Below, piece after piece: positions 24,589 through 32,129 of a DNA stretch of 64,000 bases. The DNA is taken from NCBI GenBank assembly GCA_041675905.1, contig JBAYSX010000009.1, positions 1 through 64,000 on the forward strand, read 5' to 3'. A program made the position numbers and the translations under genes. Every line of letters begins with the position of its first letter. Within the stretch, counting starts at the first letter, position 1. Origin of the DNA: Sandaracinobacteroides sp041675905. GTDB taxonomy: Bacteria > Pseudomonadota > Alphaproteobacteria > Sphingomonadales > Sphingomonadaceae. A model generated the notes under the pieces. The model had not been told where the DNA came from, did no database searches, and saw only the letters and a list, made by a program, of their open reading frames with translations.

Positions 24589-25057
24589 GCCTGTCACGGT
24601 TGCCCGGCGTCAGGAAGCGCGCGAGGGCGAAAGCCGCCAGCGCCGCGATTCCCGCCGTCGCGACGGGATGTTCCCTGGCAAAGGATTTGGCGTCTTCCAG
24701 AATATCATCCAGGGTCTTGTTGTGAAGAGTCTCGGAAAAATCATCCAGCCCGGCAGCAGCGCGGTTGGCATATTCTTCAGCTTTGCCATGCACATCGAAT
24801 TTTGCCGTTGCCGATCTCGTCGCGTCGGCCAATGCGTGCGCTCCGTCAGCTGCCTTGTCCTTGCCCATGGTCGCGGCGTCCCGCAGTTGCGACCCGGCTT
24901 TTCCGGCCAATTGCCCGGCCTGATTCTTCAGATCGTCAATCAGGGTGCCGGCCTTCTGGGCGCCGGCCTCTGCCTGCCCGCGCAGGGAATCGGCAGCTCC
25001 GGGCGTCGAAGCAGTCGACCCCTGGGGCGCCGGAGAGGTTTCATCATTTGCCATCAT
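24578..25057 (-). CDS. DUF883/ElaB-like stress-associated membrane protein
   Basis: A 159-aa protein with an Ala/Lys/Asp-rich helical body and one C-terminal membrane span (TAGIAALAAFALARFL) followed by a short basic tail. This is the architecture of ElaB/YqjD (DUF883) proteins, which are tail-anchored and some of which bind ribosomes under stress. The start is one of two tandem ATGs at 25057 and 25054 after AAAGG; the longer frame to 25132 encodes nothing plausible. It leads the coupled three-gene envelope cluster and diverges from the pteridine reductase gene. Confidence 0.72.
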   Translation of the reverse strand: MMANDETSPAPQGSTASTPGAADSLRGQAEAGAQKAGTLIDDLKNQAGQLAGKAGSQLRDAATMGKDKAADGAHALADATRSATAKFDVHGKAEEYANRAAAGLDDFSETLHNKTLDDILEDAKSFAREHPVATAGIAALAAFALARFLTPGNRDRHED

Positions 25058-25286
25058 CAAGTGCACCTTTCCCTGAAAGCATACGTAACAAGGCGAACGC
25101 CGGGATTGTTCCCGCAATTGGAGTGGCGGCAAACGCGGCGGTGCTGGCCGAAAGCGCCAGACCTCGGAAACATAGGTGATTGCCGGGGGTTACGCCACCC
25201 CTGCAATTATTTCTGTCGACCATCGGGAAGGAGACGGCCTGGATCGGCGACTGGCGCGCCGGCTCCCCGGCCGTTAGGAAACAATC

Positions 25287-26069
25287 ATGACACCGGATGA
25301 ATTCACCTCCGCCGATGCGCCCCCGGTGGCGCTGATCACCGGCGCCGCCAGGCGGCTCGGCGCCGCCTTTGCGCGCGCGCTGGCCCATGACGGGTGGTCG
25401 ATCATCCTGCATTGCCACAGTTCGACCGGACCAGCAGAAACACTGGCCCGCGAACTGGCGGCGCAGACGGGCCGGCCGATGGCTGTGGTGGTGCAGGATC
25501 TGGCCGCGAGCGACGCTGGCAGCGCGCTGTTCGCCCAATGCCCTCGTGCGCCAACGCTGCTTATAAATAATGCGTCGGGCTTCACGGAAGACAGTCTCCA
25601 CGACTTCACAGCCACCGGCTGGGACGCGCATCTGGACGTGAACCTGCGAGCGCCGGCACTGCTGACACAAGGTTTCGCGCGGCAGCTGCCTCCTGATTCG
25701 CGCGGTCTGATCGTGAATTTGCTCGATGCAAAACTTTCCGCGCCCAACTCTGATTTTTTTAGCTATACCATCAGCAAATACGGCCTTGCCGGTCTCACCG
25801 AACTATCCGCCCGGGCGCTCGCGCCGCTTATTCGTGTCAACGCCATAGCACCGGCAGTGACGCTCGTTTCGGGTCCGCAAACCAGGGAAGAGTTCGAAGC
25901 CGTCCACAGCCTCAATGCGCTCCGACAGGGAGTGGAAGTTGAGCATCTGGTAGCGGCGCTCCGCTATATTGTCAGAACGCCCACCGTTACCGGTCAGACA
26001 TTAACGGTGGACGGCGGTCAGCGTTTCCTCGCACTGCCCCGCGACGTCGCCTATATGGCCCCCCTATGA
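25287..26069 (+). CDS. Pteridine-reductase-type SDR (PTR1/FolM-like)
   Basis: NADPH-dependent SDR of 260 aa. It carries the RxG cofactor signature of pteridine reductases (ITGAARRLG) and NNAS in place of NNAG. The usual catalytic Ser is absent; an Asp in LLDAK stands 13 residues before the Tyr of YTISK. That Asp-x12-Tyr-x3-Lys arrangement is the active site of PTR1. The stop overlaps the folB start (ATGA), so both genes are coupled. I infer reduction of a dihydropterin, such as dihydromonapterin or dihydrofolate, in the folate/tetrahydrobiopterin-like pathway. Confidence 0.85.
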   Translation: MTPDEFTSADAPPVALITGAARRLGAAFARALAHDGWSIILHCHSSTGPAETLARELAAQTGRPMAVVVQDLAASDAGSALFAQCPRAPTLLINNASGFTEDSLHDFTATGWDAHLDVNLRAPALLTQGFARQLPPDSRGLIVNLLDAKLSAPNSDFFSYTISKYGLAGLTELSARALAPLIRVNAIAPAVTLVSGPQTREEFEAVHSLNALRQGVEVEHLVAALRYIVRTPTVTGQTLTVDGGQRFLALPRDVAYMAPL

Positions 26070-26434
26070 TTCGGCCCGTCCCGCGCACCCATCGCATCCG
26101 CCTCGAAGATCTTGCTGTTTCTGCGGATATCGGGTTCCACGATTTCGAGATTGGCAAGCCGCAACGGTTGCTGATCTCGGTTGATGTGGCAATCGATCTT
26201 GCACATTGGCCACAGGAAGACAGTCGGACGGCCGCGTGGGATTATGATTTTATCCGCGCGCATATTCAGGAACTTGTCGGCAGTCGGCGCTATAATCTGC
26301 AGGAAACCCTTGCCGAGGCGATCTTCGCGGCGATCGCGGCGCGACCGGGGGTTGTCGCGCTGACAGTGCATACGCGTAAAACCGATGTTTATCCGGATGT
26401 CAGGGCTGTGGGCGTGGTGCTATCGAGCGAATGA
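26066..26434 (+). CDS. folB: Dihydroneopterin aldolase-like protein
   Basis: FolB fold enzyme that cleaves 7,8-dihydroneopterin (or epimerises it) in folate synthesis. The 122-aa length is normal. Recognisable parts are RIRLEDLAVSADIGFHDFE, matching the family start around the catalytic region, and NLQETLAEAI with the Glu that anchors the pterin. The start overlaps the stop of the pteridine-reductase gene by ATGA. The 3' end overlaps the convergent secreted-protein gene by 35 bp. Confidence 0.85.
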   Translation: MIRPVPRTHRIRLEDLAVSADIGFHDFEIGKPQRLLISVDVAIDLAHWPQEDSRTAAWDYDFIRAHIQELVGSRRYNLQETLAEAIFAAIAARPGVVALTVHTRKTDVYPDVRAVGVVLSSE

Positions 26435-27353
26435 GCACGCCTGACGATCCGTTCCGCGTCCGCGCGCATGCGCCGATTTCCGTGCGCGCCAGCGTATAAT
26501 CATCCGCCAGACCATCCATCGCGGCGAGATTCGGCGGCAATTCCGTCGGCAGGCCACAGGCGAGCGCATGCCACACCAGCGTTTGCGGACGAATCGGTTG
26601 GCCGCGGTCGATGAAATCCCCGGTGGCGACAGTGAGGGTTGGTGGCTGGCCGGGTGCGCGGGAAACAGAAAGTGTGAGGGGCCGGCCTGATTCCGTAGAA
26701 AGAAAAAACTGGCTTTCGGAAACGCCGCGAATATTGCCTTCGCTGCGATGCCCGTCGGAAATGCCTGTCACCATCAGACCCTGATTGCCGGGGATGAGGG
26801 CCTGCTCCAAAATGTCCCGCACATCTGCTTCTGCCTGCGGACCCCATACGAGTTGGGCGTCCGGCGTGATGAGTTGATAGAATTGCACATCCGGGCCGCC
26901 GCCCGGCACCGGTCGTACAAACGCCAGCATCCGCTCCCCTCGGTCAAAAGGAGGTCTGCCGCGCGCGCCGGCAGGGCCTTGCCACAGCCATTCACCCTGT
27001 GCGGGCAACGGATTGGGTGCTTTCAGAGCCGCTTCCAGCGACACCGATACAAGCGCTCGGGTCGAGCCGTTCGGCACATCGGGCGCCTGACGCGCAGAGA
27101 GGCGTTTCACGCTGTCAATCCGTACCCGGATGACGGCCGGCGCCGTTACCGCCAGATCCGCGAGGTCGCTCCACGACAGTCCATTCGCCGACGTGTCCGA
27201 AGACGATCCGGCAGGTTGCGCCCCCGCCTCGACCGAAGCTGCAGTGCAAACCACCAGCAGGGAAAGCGTGAGGGCGGGGAGCAGGGCGAGTCGCTTTTTC
27301 GATATGCTCAAATATGTCACACGCAAGAATATAAATAAAAATGGTTGCGGCAT
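26400..27353 (-). CDS. Secreted protein of unknown function
   Basis: I do not recognise the family. A signal peptide is clear (KKRLALLPALTLSLLVV then cleavage near VEAGA), so the mature protein of about 270 aa is exported. It has a beta-rich look with repeated Val/Leu strands (ALVSVSLEAALK, RMLAFVRPV, FFLSTESGRPLTLSV) and two Cys near the C-terminus that could form a disulfide. The start is uncertain: an ATG at 27353, a GTG slightly downstream and a TTG at 27311, which gives the most typical signal peptide (MSISKKR), are all without a good ribosome site. It overlaps folB at the 3' end. Confidence 0.65.
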   Translation of the reverse strand: MPQPFLFIFLRVTYLSISKKRLALLPALTLSLLVVCTAASVEAGAQPAGSSSDTSANGLSWSDLADLAVTAPAVIRVRIDSVKRLSARQAPDVPNGSTRALVSVSLEAALKAPNPLPAQGEWLWQGPAGARGRPPFDRGERMLAFVRPVPGGGPDVQFYQLITPDAQLVWGPQAEADVRDILEQALIPGNQGLMVTGISDGHRSEGNIRGVSESQFFLSTESGRPLTLSVSRAPGQPPTLTVATGDFIDRGQPIRPQTLVWHALACGLPTELPPNLAAMDGLADDYTLARTEIGACARTRNGSSGVLIRSIAPRPQP

Positions 27354-27741
27354 AAAGGGGTGATCGCTATCGGTGCGACCGCAGCGCAAAACGGCAGGGT
27401 CGACCATGTTGGTCTGGCCCGGTCGCAATGTCAGAAGGGTTCTTCATCGGACGGGTGCATCTGGACGAAAACAGATTGCAGCCGGATGGGATGACCCGGT
27501 AAGAGTTGGCGCGAATCAGATGGTGTGTGATCGTCGCACATCGTCAACCGGGGGTTGCTGACGTGCGAAAGTTTCGCAGTCCGCAGGGATGGCGGGAATG
27601 AGGCCCGCCGGCCACGACCGGGAGAGCAAACTATCATATATCAGGGGAGGCAGTGCACTCCTTTGATAGAGTAGAGTGGAAGCCAAGGCCGGGTGTTGCG
27701 TTGTGCGCGTCCGGATCGAGCAAGGGAGTGGCGAGGCCTTT
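27354..27741. promoter_or_regulatory. 388-bp divergent region upstream of tonB
   Basis: No gene was found. The region lies between the divergent secreted-protein gene and tonB and must hold both promoters. CTATCA at about 27632-27637 pairs with TGATAG at 27664-27669 across a stretch holding a second small repeat, placing a dyad about 80-110 bp before the tonB start. I could not match it to a Fur box. AT-rich sequence near 27325-27345 probably serves the leftward gene. Confidence 0.4.
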
Positions 27742-28398
27742 ATGTCGTATCTGGACGAGGGAGGAGTAGGCCGAGGCAAGCTGGGCGCCATCATTGCAGT
27801 TGGCATCCTGCACGTCTTTCTTGCCTACGCCATAGTGTCCGGCCTTGCTATCAAGGCCGTGCAGGTCATCACCGGCCCACTGGAAACGGTGAATATCGAG
27901 GAACAGGCGCCGCCGCCGGAAGAGGCTCCGCCGCCGCCGCCCAAGCTTGAAGATATTCCGCCCTATGTGCCGCCGCCGGATGTGCAGGTGCTGACGGAAG
28001 CGCCGCCGCCGCCCACAATCACGACCCAGACGGTAACGCCGCAACCGCAACCGACCGTTGCGCCGCCTGCCCCGCCGGCGCCGCCTGCGCCGCCTGCGCC
28101 CAAGGGGCCAACCACGCGGGCTGTTCCGCAGGCGCGCAGCCTCGCTGTGTCGCAGGATGATTATCCTGGCGCGTCGCTGCGGGCCGAAGAAGAGGGCACC
28201 GCACGCGTTGAAGTCGTAGTGGATACCCGCGGTCGGGTCAGTGCATGCACGGTTATCAACTCATCCGGGCATCCGCGCCTTGATGAGGCGACCTGCCGCA
28301 TCGCCCAGCGCCGCTGGCGCTTCAAGCCGGCCCAGACTGATGGCGTAGATGTGGAATCCCGGTATCAGCAGAATGTGCGCTGGCAGATCGTCCAGTAA
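27742..28398 (+). CDS. tonB: TonB energy transducer
   Basis: Couples the inner-membrane proton-motive force to outer-membrane TonB-dependent receptors. The 218-aa protein has one N-terminal span (about residues 15-38), a long Pro-rich periplasmic spacer of about 90 residues (PPPEEAPPPPPK, then PPAPPAPPAPP), and the C-terminal TonB domain with GTARVEVVVDTRGRVSACTV and ATCRIAQRRWRFKPA. The ATG at 27742 has a GAGG site; the longer frame from 27676 is less likely. It heads tonB-exbB-exbD-exbD, the arrangement common in sphingomonads. Confidence 0.93.
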   Translation: MSYLDEGGVGRGKLGAIIAVGILHVFLAYAIVSGLAIKAVQVITGPLETVNIEEQAPPPEEAPPPPPKLEDIPPYVPPPDVQVLTEAPPPPTITTQTVTPQPQPTVAPPAPPAPPAPPAPKGPTTRAVPQARSLAVSQDDYPGASLRAEEEGTARVEVVVDTRGRVSACTVINSSGHPRLDEATCRIAQRRWRFKPAQTDGVDVESRYQQNVRWQIVQ

Positions 28399-28475
28399 GC
28401 GGGCGCCACACGATTTAATATAGCCAATAGTTTGTTTCGATCGACAATCACCCATTCCGACAGAGGGACATATTC

Positions 28476-29222
28476 ATGGAAACTGTAGCGACGGAAAATC
28501 CATACGGCCTTATTGCCGCGCTCGAGCAGGGCGGTATTGTTGCCCAGGGGCTGTTTGGCATCATGGTTCTGATGTCCGTAGTCAGCTGGTACATCATCTT
28601 CGCGAAATGGTTCGAACAGCGCAAATTGCTGAACGAATCCCAGGATGCCGCCCGGAAGGTCTGGAGCTCCGCGTCGTTGAAGGAGGGTGCTGCCAAGCTG
28701 CCGAAGAACTCCGCGTACCGTCAGGTTCTCGATGATGGCATGCGCGCCGCCGAGCACCACGAAGGTCAACTGACCGACCAGATCAACCAGAATGACTGGA
28801 TCACGATCAGCCTCAACCGTTCGGCCGGTCTGATCAACAGCCGCATGCAATGGGGCCTGAGCTTCCTCGCATCGACGGGCGCCGTTGCTCCGTTCATCGG
28901 GCTGCTGGGTACCGTTATCGGTATTTACCGCGCGCTCATTAACATCGGTATCGCCGGTCAGGCATCCATCGACAAGGTTGCCGGTCCTGTTGGTGAGGCG
29001 CTTATCATGACCGCCATCGGTATCGGCGTCGCCGTGCCGGCCGTGCTCGGCTACAACTATCTTGCCGGACGCAACAAGAAGATCCTGGAACGTCTGAACG
29101 TTTTTGCTGCGGACATTCATGCCTATCTTCTTTCCGGTTCCAGCGTCTCCCCCACCGTTGCGATCAAGCCGACGACCACGATGGCTACGGGCACGGTTCC
29201 CACGAAGCCGGCTGGCAAGTAA
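28476..29222 (+). CDS. exbB: ExbB proton-channel subunit (MotA/TolQ/ExbB family)
   Basis: Inner-membrane motor subunit that with ExbD energises TonB. The 248-aa protein has three membrane spans: near the N-terminus (GIMVLMSVVSWYIIFAK), and the paired helices around ASTGAVAPFIGLLGTVIGIY and ALIMTAIGIGVAVPAVLGYN. The last two hold the family signature. A Ser/Thr-rich C-terminal tail is variable. The ribosome site GAGGGA lies seven bases before the ATG. tonB is 77 bp upstream and exbD 30 bp downstream. Confidence 0.94.
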   Translation: METVATENPYGLIAALEQGGIVAQGLFGIMVLMSVVSWYIIFAKWFEQRKLLNESQDAARKVWSSASLKEGAAKLPKNSAYRQVLDDGMRAAEHHEGQLTDQINQNDWITISLNRSAGLINSRMQWGLSFLASTGAVAPFIGLLGTVIGIYRALINIGIAGQASIDKVAGPVGEALIMTAIGIGVAVPAVLGYNYLAGRNKKILERLNVFAADIHAYLLSGSSVSPTVAIKPTTTMATGTVPTKPAGK

Positions 29223-29252
29223 GCCCGAACGTCGAGAAAAGGGATATAGCCC

Positions 29253-29717
29253 ATGGCAATGAGTGTCGGCGAAGAGGAAGAAGGCGCGTTGATGTCCAAC
29301 ATCAACGTCACGCCCCTGGTGGACGTGATGCTGGTTCTCCTCATTATCTTTCTGATCACCGTTCCGGTCGCTATCCAGACCGTCCCGGTCAACCTGCCAA
29401 AGGTGGCGAATATCCCGACGACAACGAAGCCGGAAAATGTCCCGCTGTCTGTCGATAGAAATTGCGACATCTACTGGGGGCTCGCGAAAATCGAGTCCCC
29501 GGAGCAGCTGCGGGAGAAGGGTGCAAACTACCTTCTCTCGGAGGTTGAACGGCTCAAGGCTGCTGGTGCGTCGGTCGAACTTCCGGAAGCGCATATCCGG
29601 GCTGACTCTGACACCGAGTATCGCTGCGTTGGCGGTGCGATCTTTGCCCTGCAGCGTGCAGGGTATCAGAAGATCGGCTTCATTTCCGAACCGCCTGCGG
29701 GCGCGGTCACGCGTTAA
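29253..29717 (+). CDS. exbD: ExbD/TolR family protein, first copy
   Basis: Membrane-anchored motor partner of ExbB. The 154-aa protein has a single N-terminal span with the family motif NINVTPLVDVMLVLLIIFLI, which includes the Asp that takes part in proton translocation. The periplasmic domain ends with the predicted peptidoglycan- or TonB-contact region. It is followed after 18 bp by a second ExbD gene; the two share only the membrane motif and general domain plan. Confidence 0.94.
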   Translation: MAMSVGEEEEGALMSNINVTPLVDVMLVLLIIFLITVPVAIQTVPVNLPKVANIPTTTKPENVPLSVDRNCDIYWGLAKIESPEQLREKGANYLLSEVERLKAAGASVELPEAHIRADSDTEYRCVGGAIFALQRAGYQKIGFISEPPAGAVTR

Positions 29718-29735
29718 GGATAGGGGATAATATCA

Positions 29736-30161
29736 ATGGCAATGTCCGCGCCCGCCTCCGATCAAGCCCAACCGATGGGTGAGATCAATCTGACGCCGCT
29801 TATCGACGTCTTGCTGGTTCTCCTCATCCTTTTCATTATTACCATTCCGATCCAGACCCATGCGACGAAACTGGATCTGCCGCCACCGTCAAACCTGCCT
29901 TCAGACATCCAGCCGGATTTCAACGAAGTGACGGTGGACTTTCTGAACACCGTTTACTGGAATGATCAGGAAGTGACGCTGGACCAGTTGAACGGCTATT
30001 TGCGGCAAATTGGCGCCATTCGGCCCGTAGAGGCGCAGCCCGAACTGCGCCTGAAGCCTGACGCACTGTCACGATATGAAATCGTCAACCGCGTGATGGC
30101 GCTGGCCCAGCAGGCCGGGATCCAGAAGATGGGGTTTGTTGGTAACGAGGCATATAACTGA
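29736..30161 (+). CDS. ExbD/TolR family protein, second copy
   Basis: A second, shorter ExbD-type protein (141 aa) with the span motif INLTPLIDVLLVLLILFII carrying the conserved Asp, and a periplasmic domain ending in MALAQQAGIQKMGFVGNEAY. Paired unequal ExbD genes after exbB are usual in several alphaproteobacteria and in Xanthomonas, where the second may serve a subset of receptors. It ends the operon; a strong terminator follows 26 bases after the stop. Confidence 0.93.
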   Translation: MAMSAPASDQAQPMGEINLTPLIDVLLVLLILFIITIPIQTHATKLDLPPPSNLPSDIQPDFNEVTVDFLNTVYWNDQEVTLDQLNGYLRQIGAIRPVEAQPELRLKPDALSRYEIVNRVMALAQQAGIQKMGFVGNEAYN

Positions 30162-30187
30162 GCCTCGCTGCGGTTCAGACAAGACGT

Positions 30188-30216
30188 AAAAACGGGCGCC
30201 AACGGCGCCCGTTTTT
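30188..30216 (+). terminator. Intrinsic terminator of the tonB-exbB-exbD-exbD operon
   Basis: A 13-bp perfect stem (AAAAACGGGCGCC at 30188-30200 with its complement at 30204-30216) and a three-base loop AAC, ending in GTTTTTCATTT. This is a textbook Rho-independent terminator. Confidence 0.92.
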
Positions 30217-30715
30217 CATTTCTGACGATCGCAGAGCCCCACCGGGTTGAGGTCATCGTTGCAGGGGCTGCACATCTCCCGAAAGCCAACTTCGACCCCT
30301 AACCAGTCATGTGCCGCCGGGGATTGCGATGCATTAATTGGTCCACAAGCCACGCAGATTGCAGGGGGCTTCCTGGAGGTGTTCCGGGTCCAGATCCGTG
30401 ATAACGAAAGAGGTCAGGATTTTGCGTGGCCTGGAGGGCCGCGGGGGAATCCGGCGCGCAATCATCAAGCCGCCACCGACCTGCTCAATCTGAACTTGCT
30501 CCGTAAGGGAGAGTTGAAAATGTTGCCGCGGGAGTAGAATACGGCACGGTAGAACGCGCACTTGTGCCCACGCAGACACGGCTGCGGAGCGTCGTCGATA
30601 TTAGCGCTTTAAATGTGCCCGCACTTATTACTACTGTCTCGTCACTACCGCGCAGGCGAGGCCCCTCGCACCATCTGCAACGGTTGCGCACCATCAACAA
30701 CGCAATATAATGAAA
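30217..30715. other. About 500-bp region without a supportable gene
   Basis: This stretch separates the TonB terminator from the first Rieske gene. Open frames of 65-96 codons occur on both strands (for example 30247-30537 on + and 30334-30579 on -), but none has a ribosome site or family resemblance. No tRNA or rRNA pattern was seen. It may hold a degraded gene at the left edge of the large catabolic region. Confidence 0.4.
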
Positions 30716-30742
30716 GTTCGACAGCCATTGCGGCTGTCGAAC
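30716..30742 (-). terminator. Terminator of the leftward Rieske oxygenase gene
   Basis: A perfect 11-bp stem (GTTCGACAGCC with its complement, loop ATTGC) lies 25 bases after the stop of the Rieske gene. On the minus strand it is followed by TTTCATTATATT, T-rich enough for an intrinsic terminator. Confidence 0.8.
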
Positions 30743-30767
30743 CAGATCGTGTTCTGACAGGCGTCCT

Positions 30768-31958
30768 TCACAAGGTCGGCGGCGTTTTGTCAGAAGCGTT
30801 GCTCAGGTAATAATCCACATACTTGTGGAAATACTGGTTACCACGTTCGTTGCGCCCAAAAATCACTGACGGCAACGCGCCGGATTCCAGACCCCTCTGT
30901 ACCTCAAGTCCGAGGCCATAGTCCTCTTTTTGGACCACGTCACGCAGCCAGTCCATCATATTCTCAATGGCTTGTGCGTCATCGGCATCCTTTGGCGGAT
31001 CCCGCCGGATGAACAGCAGATTGGTTGTATTCTTGTCCGGTGTTGGTCCGGGGATCAATTGTGCAATCTGGGTGATCTCCGGGGCAAAAAAGATGCTGAC
31101 ATTGGGGAAGATCGTGCGAACAAAGTCGAAGCCTTCGTTCTCATGCTCGCCCCAGGTTTCGCGAGGCAGAGCGGACAGACGCTCCTTGATGCTGACTTGC
31201 GGATATCCCACCCGCATGTGGGGGCCATAGGCGGCAAAGTGCATAATATTGCTGAACGTACGTGGATGGATCGTATTCGGGTGTGCAGCGGCAAAATGAT
31301 ATCCTTCCAGATAACCGTCATAGGCGATTTTCCAGTTGGCCCCGTGAATCCGCCGGCTGCCGCAGAAATGCCATTTATCCAGCCCGTAGCTGTTCAGATC
31401 ATCAAGCATACCGCCCAGATGCGGCCGGATGTCGATCTCGTTGTTGCCATCATCATCAGGTGTCATCTGCACCCAGATGATCCCGCCGGCTTCGGCGCAT
31501 GGCAGACGCCGGAGGCCGCGTTCTTCCTTGCAGACCGCACCGAACTTCTGTGCCTCGGCCACGGCCAGCAGTTTGCCATCATTGGCAAAGGTCCAGGCAT
31601 GATAAGGACAGCTGAACCGGTTGCCATGACCATGGCCTTCAGGCTTCAGGATCATGCCCCGGTGGGTGCAAACATTAAGCATGGCCGCAACGCTGCCGTC
31701 GCTACGGCGGGTGATTAAAATGGGTTTACCCATCAATTCCAGCGCCTTATAGTCGCCGGGGCGGGGCAGTTCCACCGAGAGCGCCGCCAGCAATGGCAGT
31801 TTCATGAATATCTCTGCCATTTCGCGTTCGAAATAGGCCGGGTCCGTGTAAACGGCGGCCGGTATTTCCATCGGCGTGTCCGCGCTGTCGGTGGTGCCGC
31901 TTTCTACATATTCCAGCATTTTGGCGGCTTCGTTACCGATTACCTGATGATAGCCCAT
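30768..31958 (-). CDS. Rieske non-haem iron oxygenase, large subunit 1
   Basis: Terminal oxygenase of a ring-hydroxylating-type system (396 aa), activating oxygen at a mononuclear iron with electrons from a Rieske cluster. The Rieske ligands are in CTHRG and CPYHAW (about residues 95-120). The iron site is in LEGYHFAAAHP, the His-x4-His pair, followed by a C-terminal Asp ligand region. It is a divergent relative of phthalate/vanillate-type or alicyclic oxygenases; the substrate is unknown. The ATG at 31958 has GGAG eight bases upstream. It diverges from the second Rieske gene across a 171 bp gap, which suggests joint control. Confidence 0.88.
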   Translation of the reverse strand: MGYHQVIGNEAAKMLEYVESGTTDSADTPMEIPAAVYTDPAYFEREMAEIFMKLPLLAALSVELPRPGDYKALELMGKPILITRRSDGSVAAMLNVCTHRGMILKPEGHGHGNRFSCPYHAWTFANDGKLLAVAEAQKFGAVCKEERGLRRLPCAEAGGIIWVQMTPDDDGNNEIDIRPHLGGMLDDLNSYGLDKWHFCGSRRIHGANWKIAYDGYLEGYHFAAAHPNTIHPRTFSNIMHFAAYGPHMRVGYPQVSIKERLSALPRETWGEHENEGFDFVRTIFPNVSIFFAPEITQIAQLIPGPTPDKNTTNLLFIRRDPPKDADDAQAIENMMDWLRDVVQKEDYGLGLEVQRGLESGALPSVIFGRNERGNQYFHKYVDYYLSNASDKTPPTL

Positions 31959-32095
31959 GATTCCCACTCCACTCTCGCACTCTTGTCGCAAGACTAATGC
32001 GGCTTTCGCCCTGCAAGGCCCTGCGACTTACGCTAGGTCCACAGCCACCCCCTTGGCAAGACTGGAACAATGGATAAGCTGTCCCCAGATCGAAA

Positions 32096-32111
32096 GGCCG
32101 GTGTACCGGCC
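32096..32111. promoter_or_regulatory. Palindrome in the divergent Rieske promoter region
   Basis: GGCCGGT and ACCGGCC face each other across GT. The element lies about 19 bp before the start of the rightward Rieske gene, next to its AAAGGAG ribosome site. It could be an operator for a repressor or a translation-level hairpin. I did not find the same sequence upstream of the other catabolic genes. Confidence 0.35.
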
Positions 32112-32129
32112 CGTAAAGGAGATTGACCG

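Noticed and set aside
30247..30537. 96-codon frame in the gap before the Rieske gene
   Set aside because: No ribosome site, no domain and an equally long frame on the other strand.
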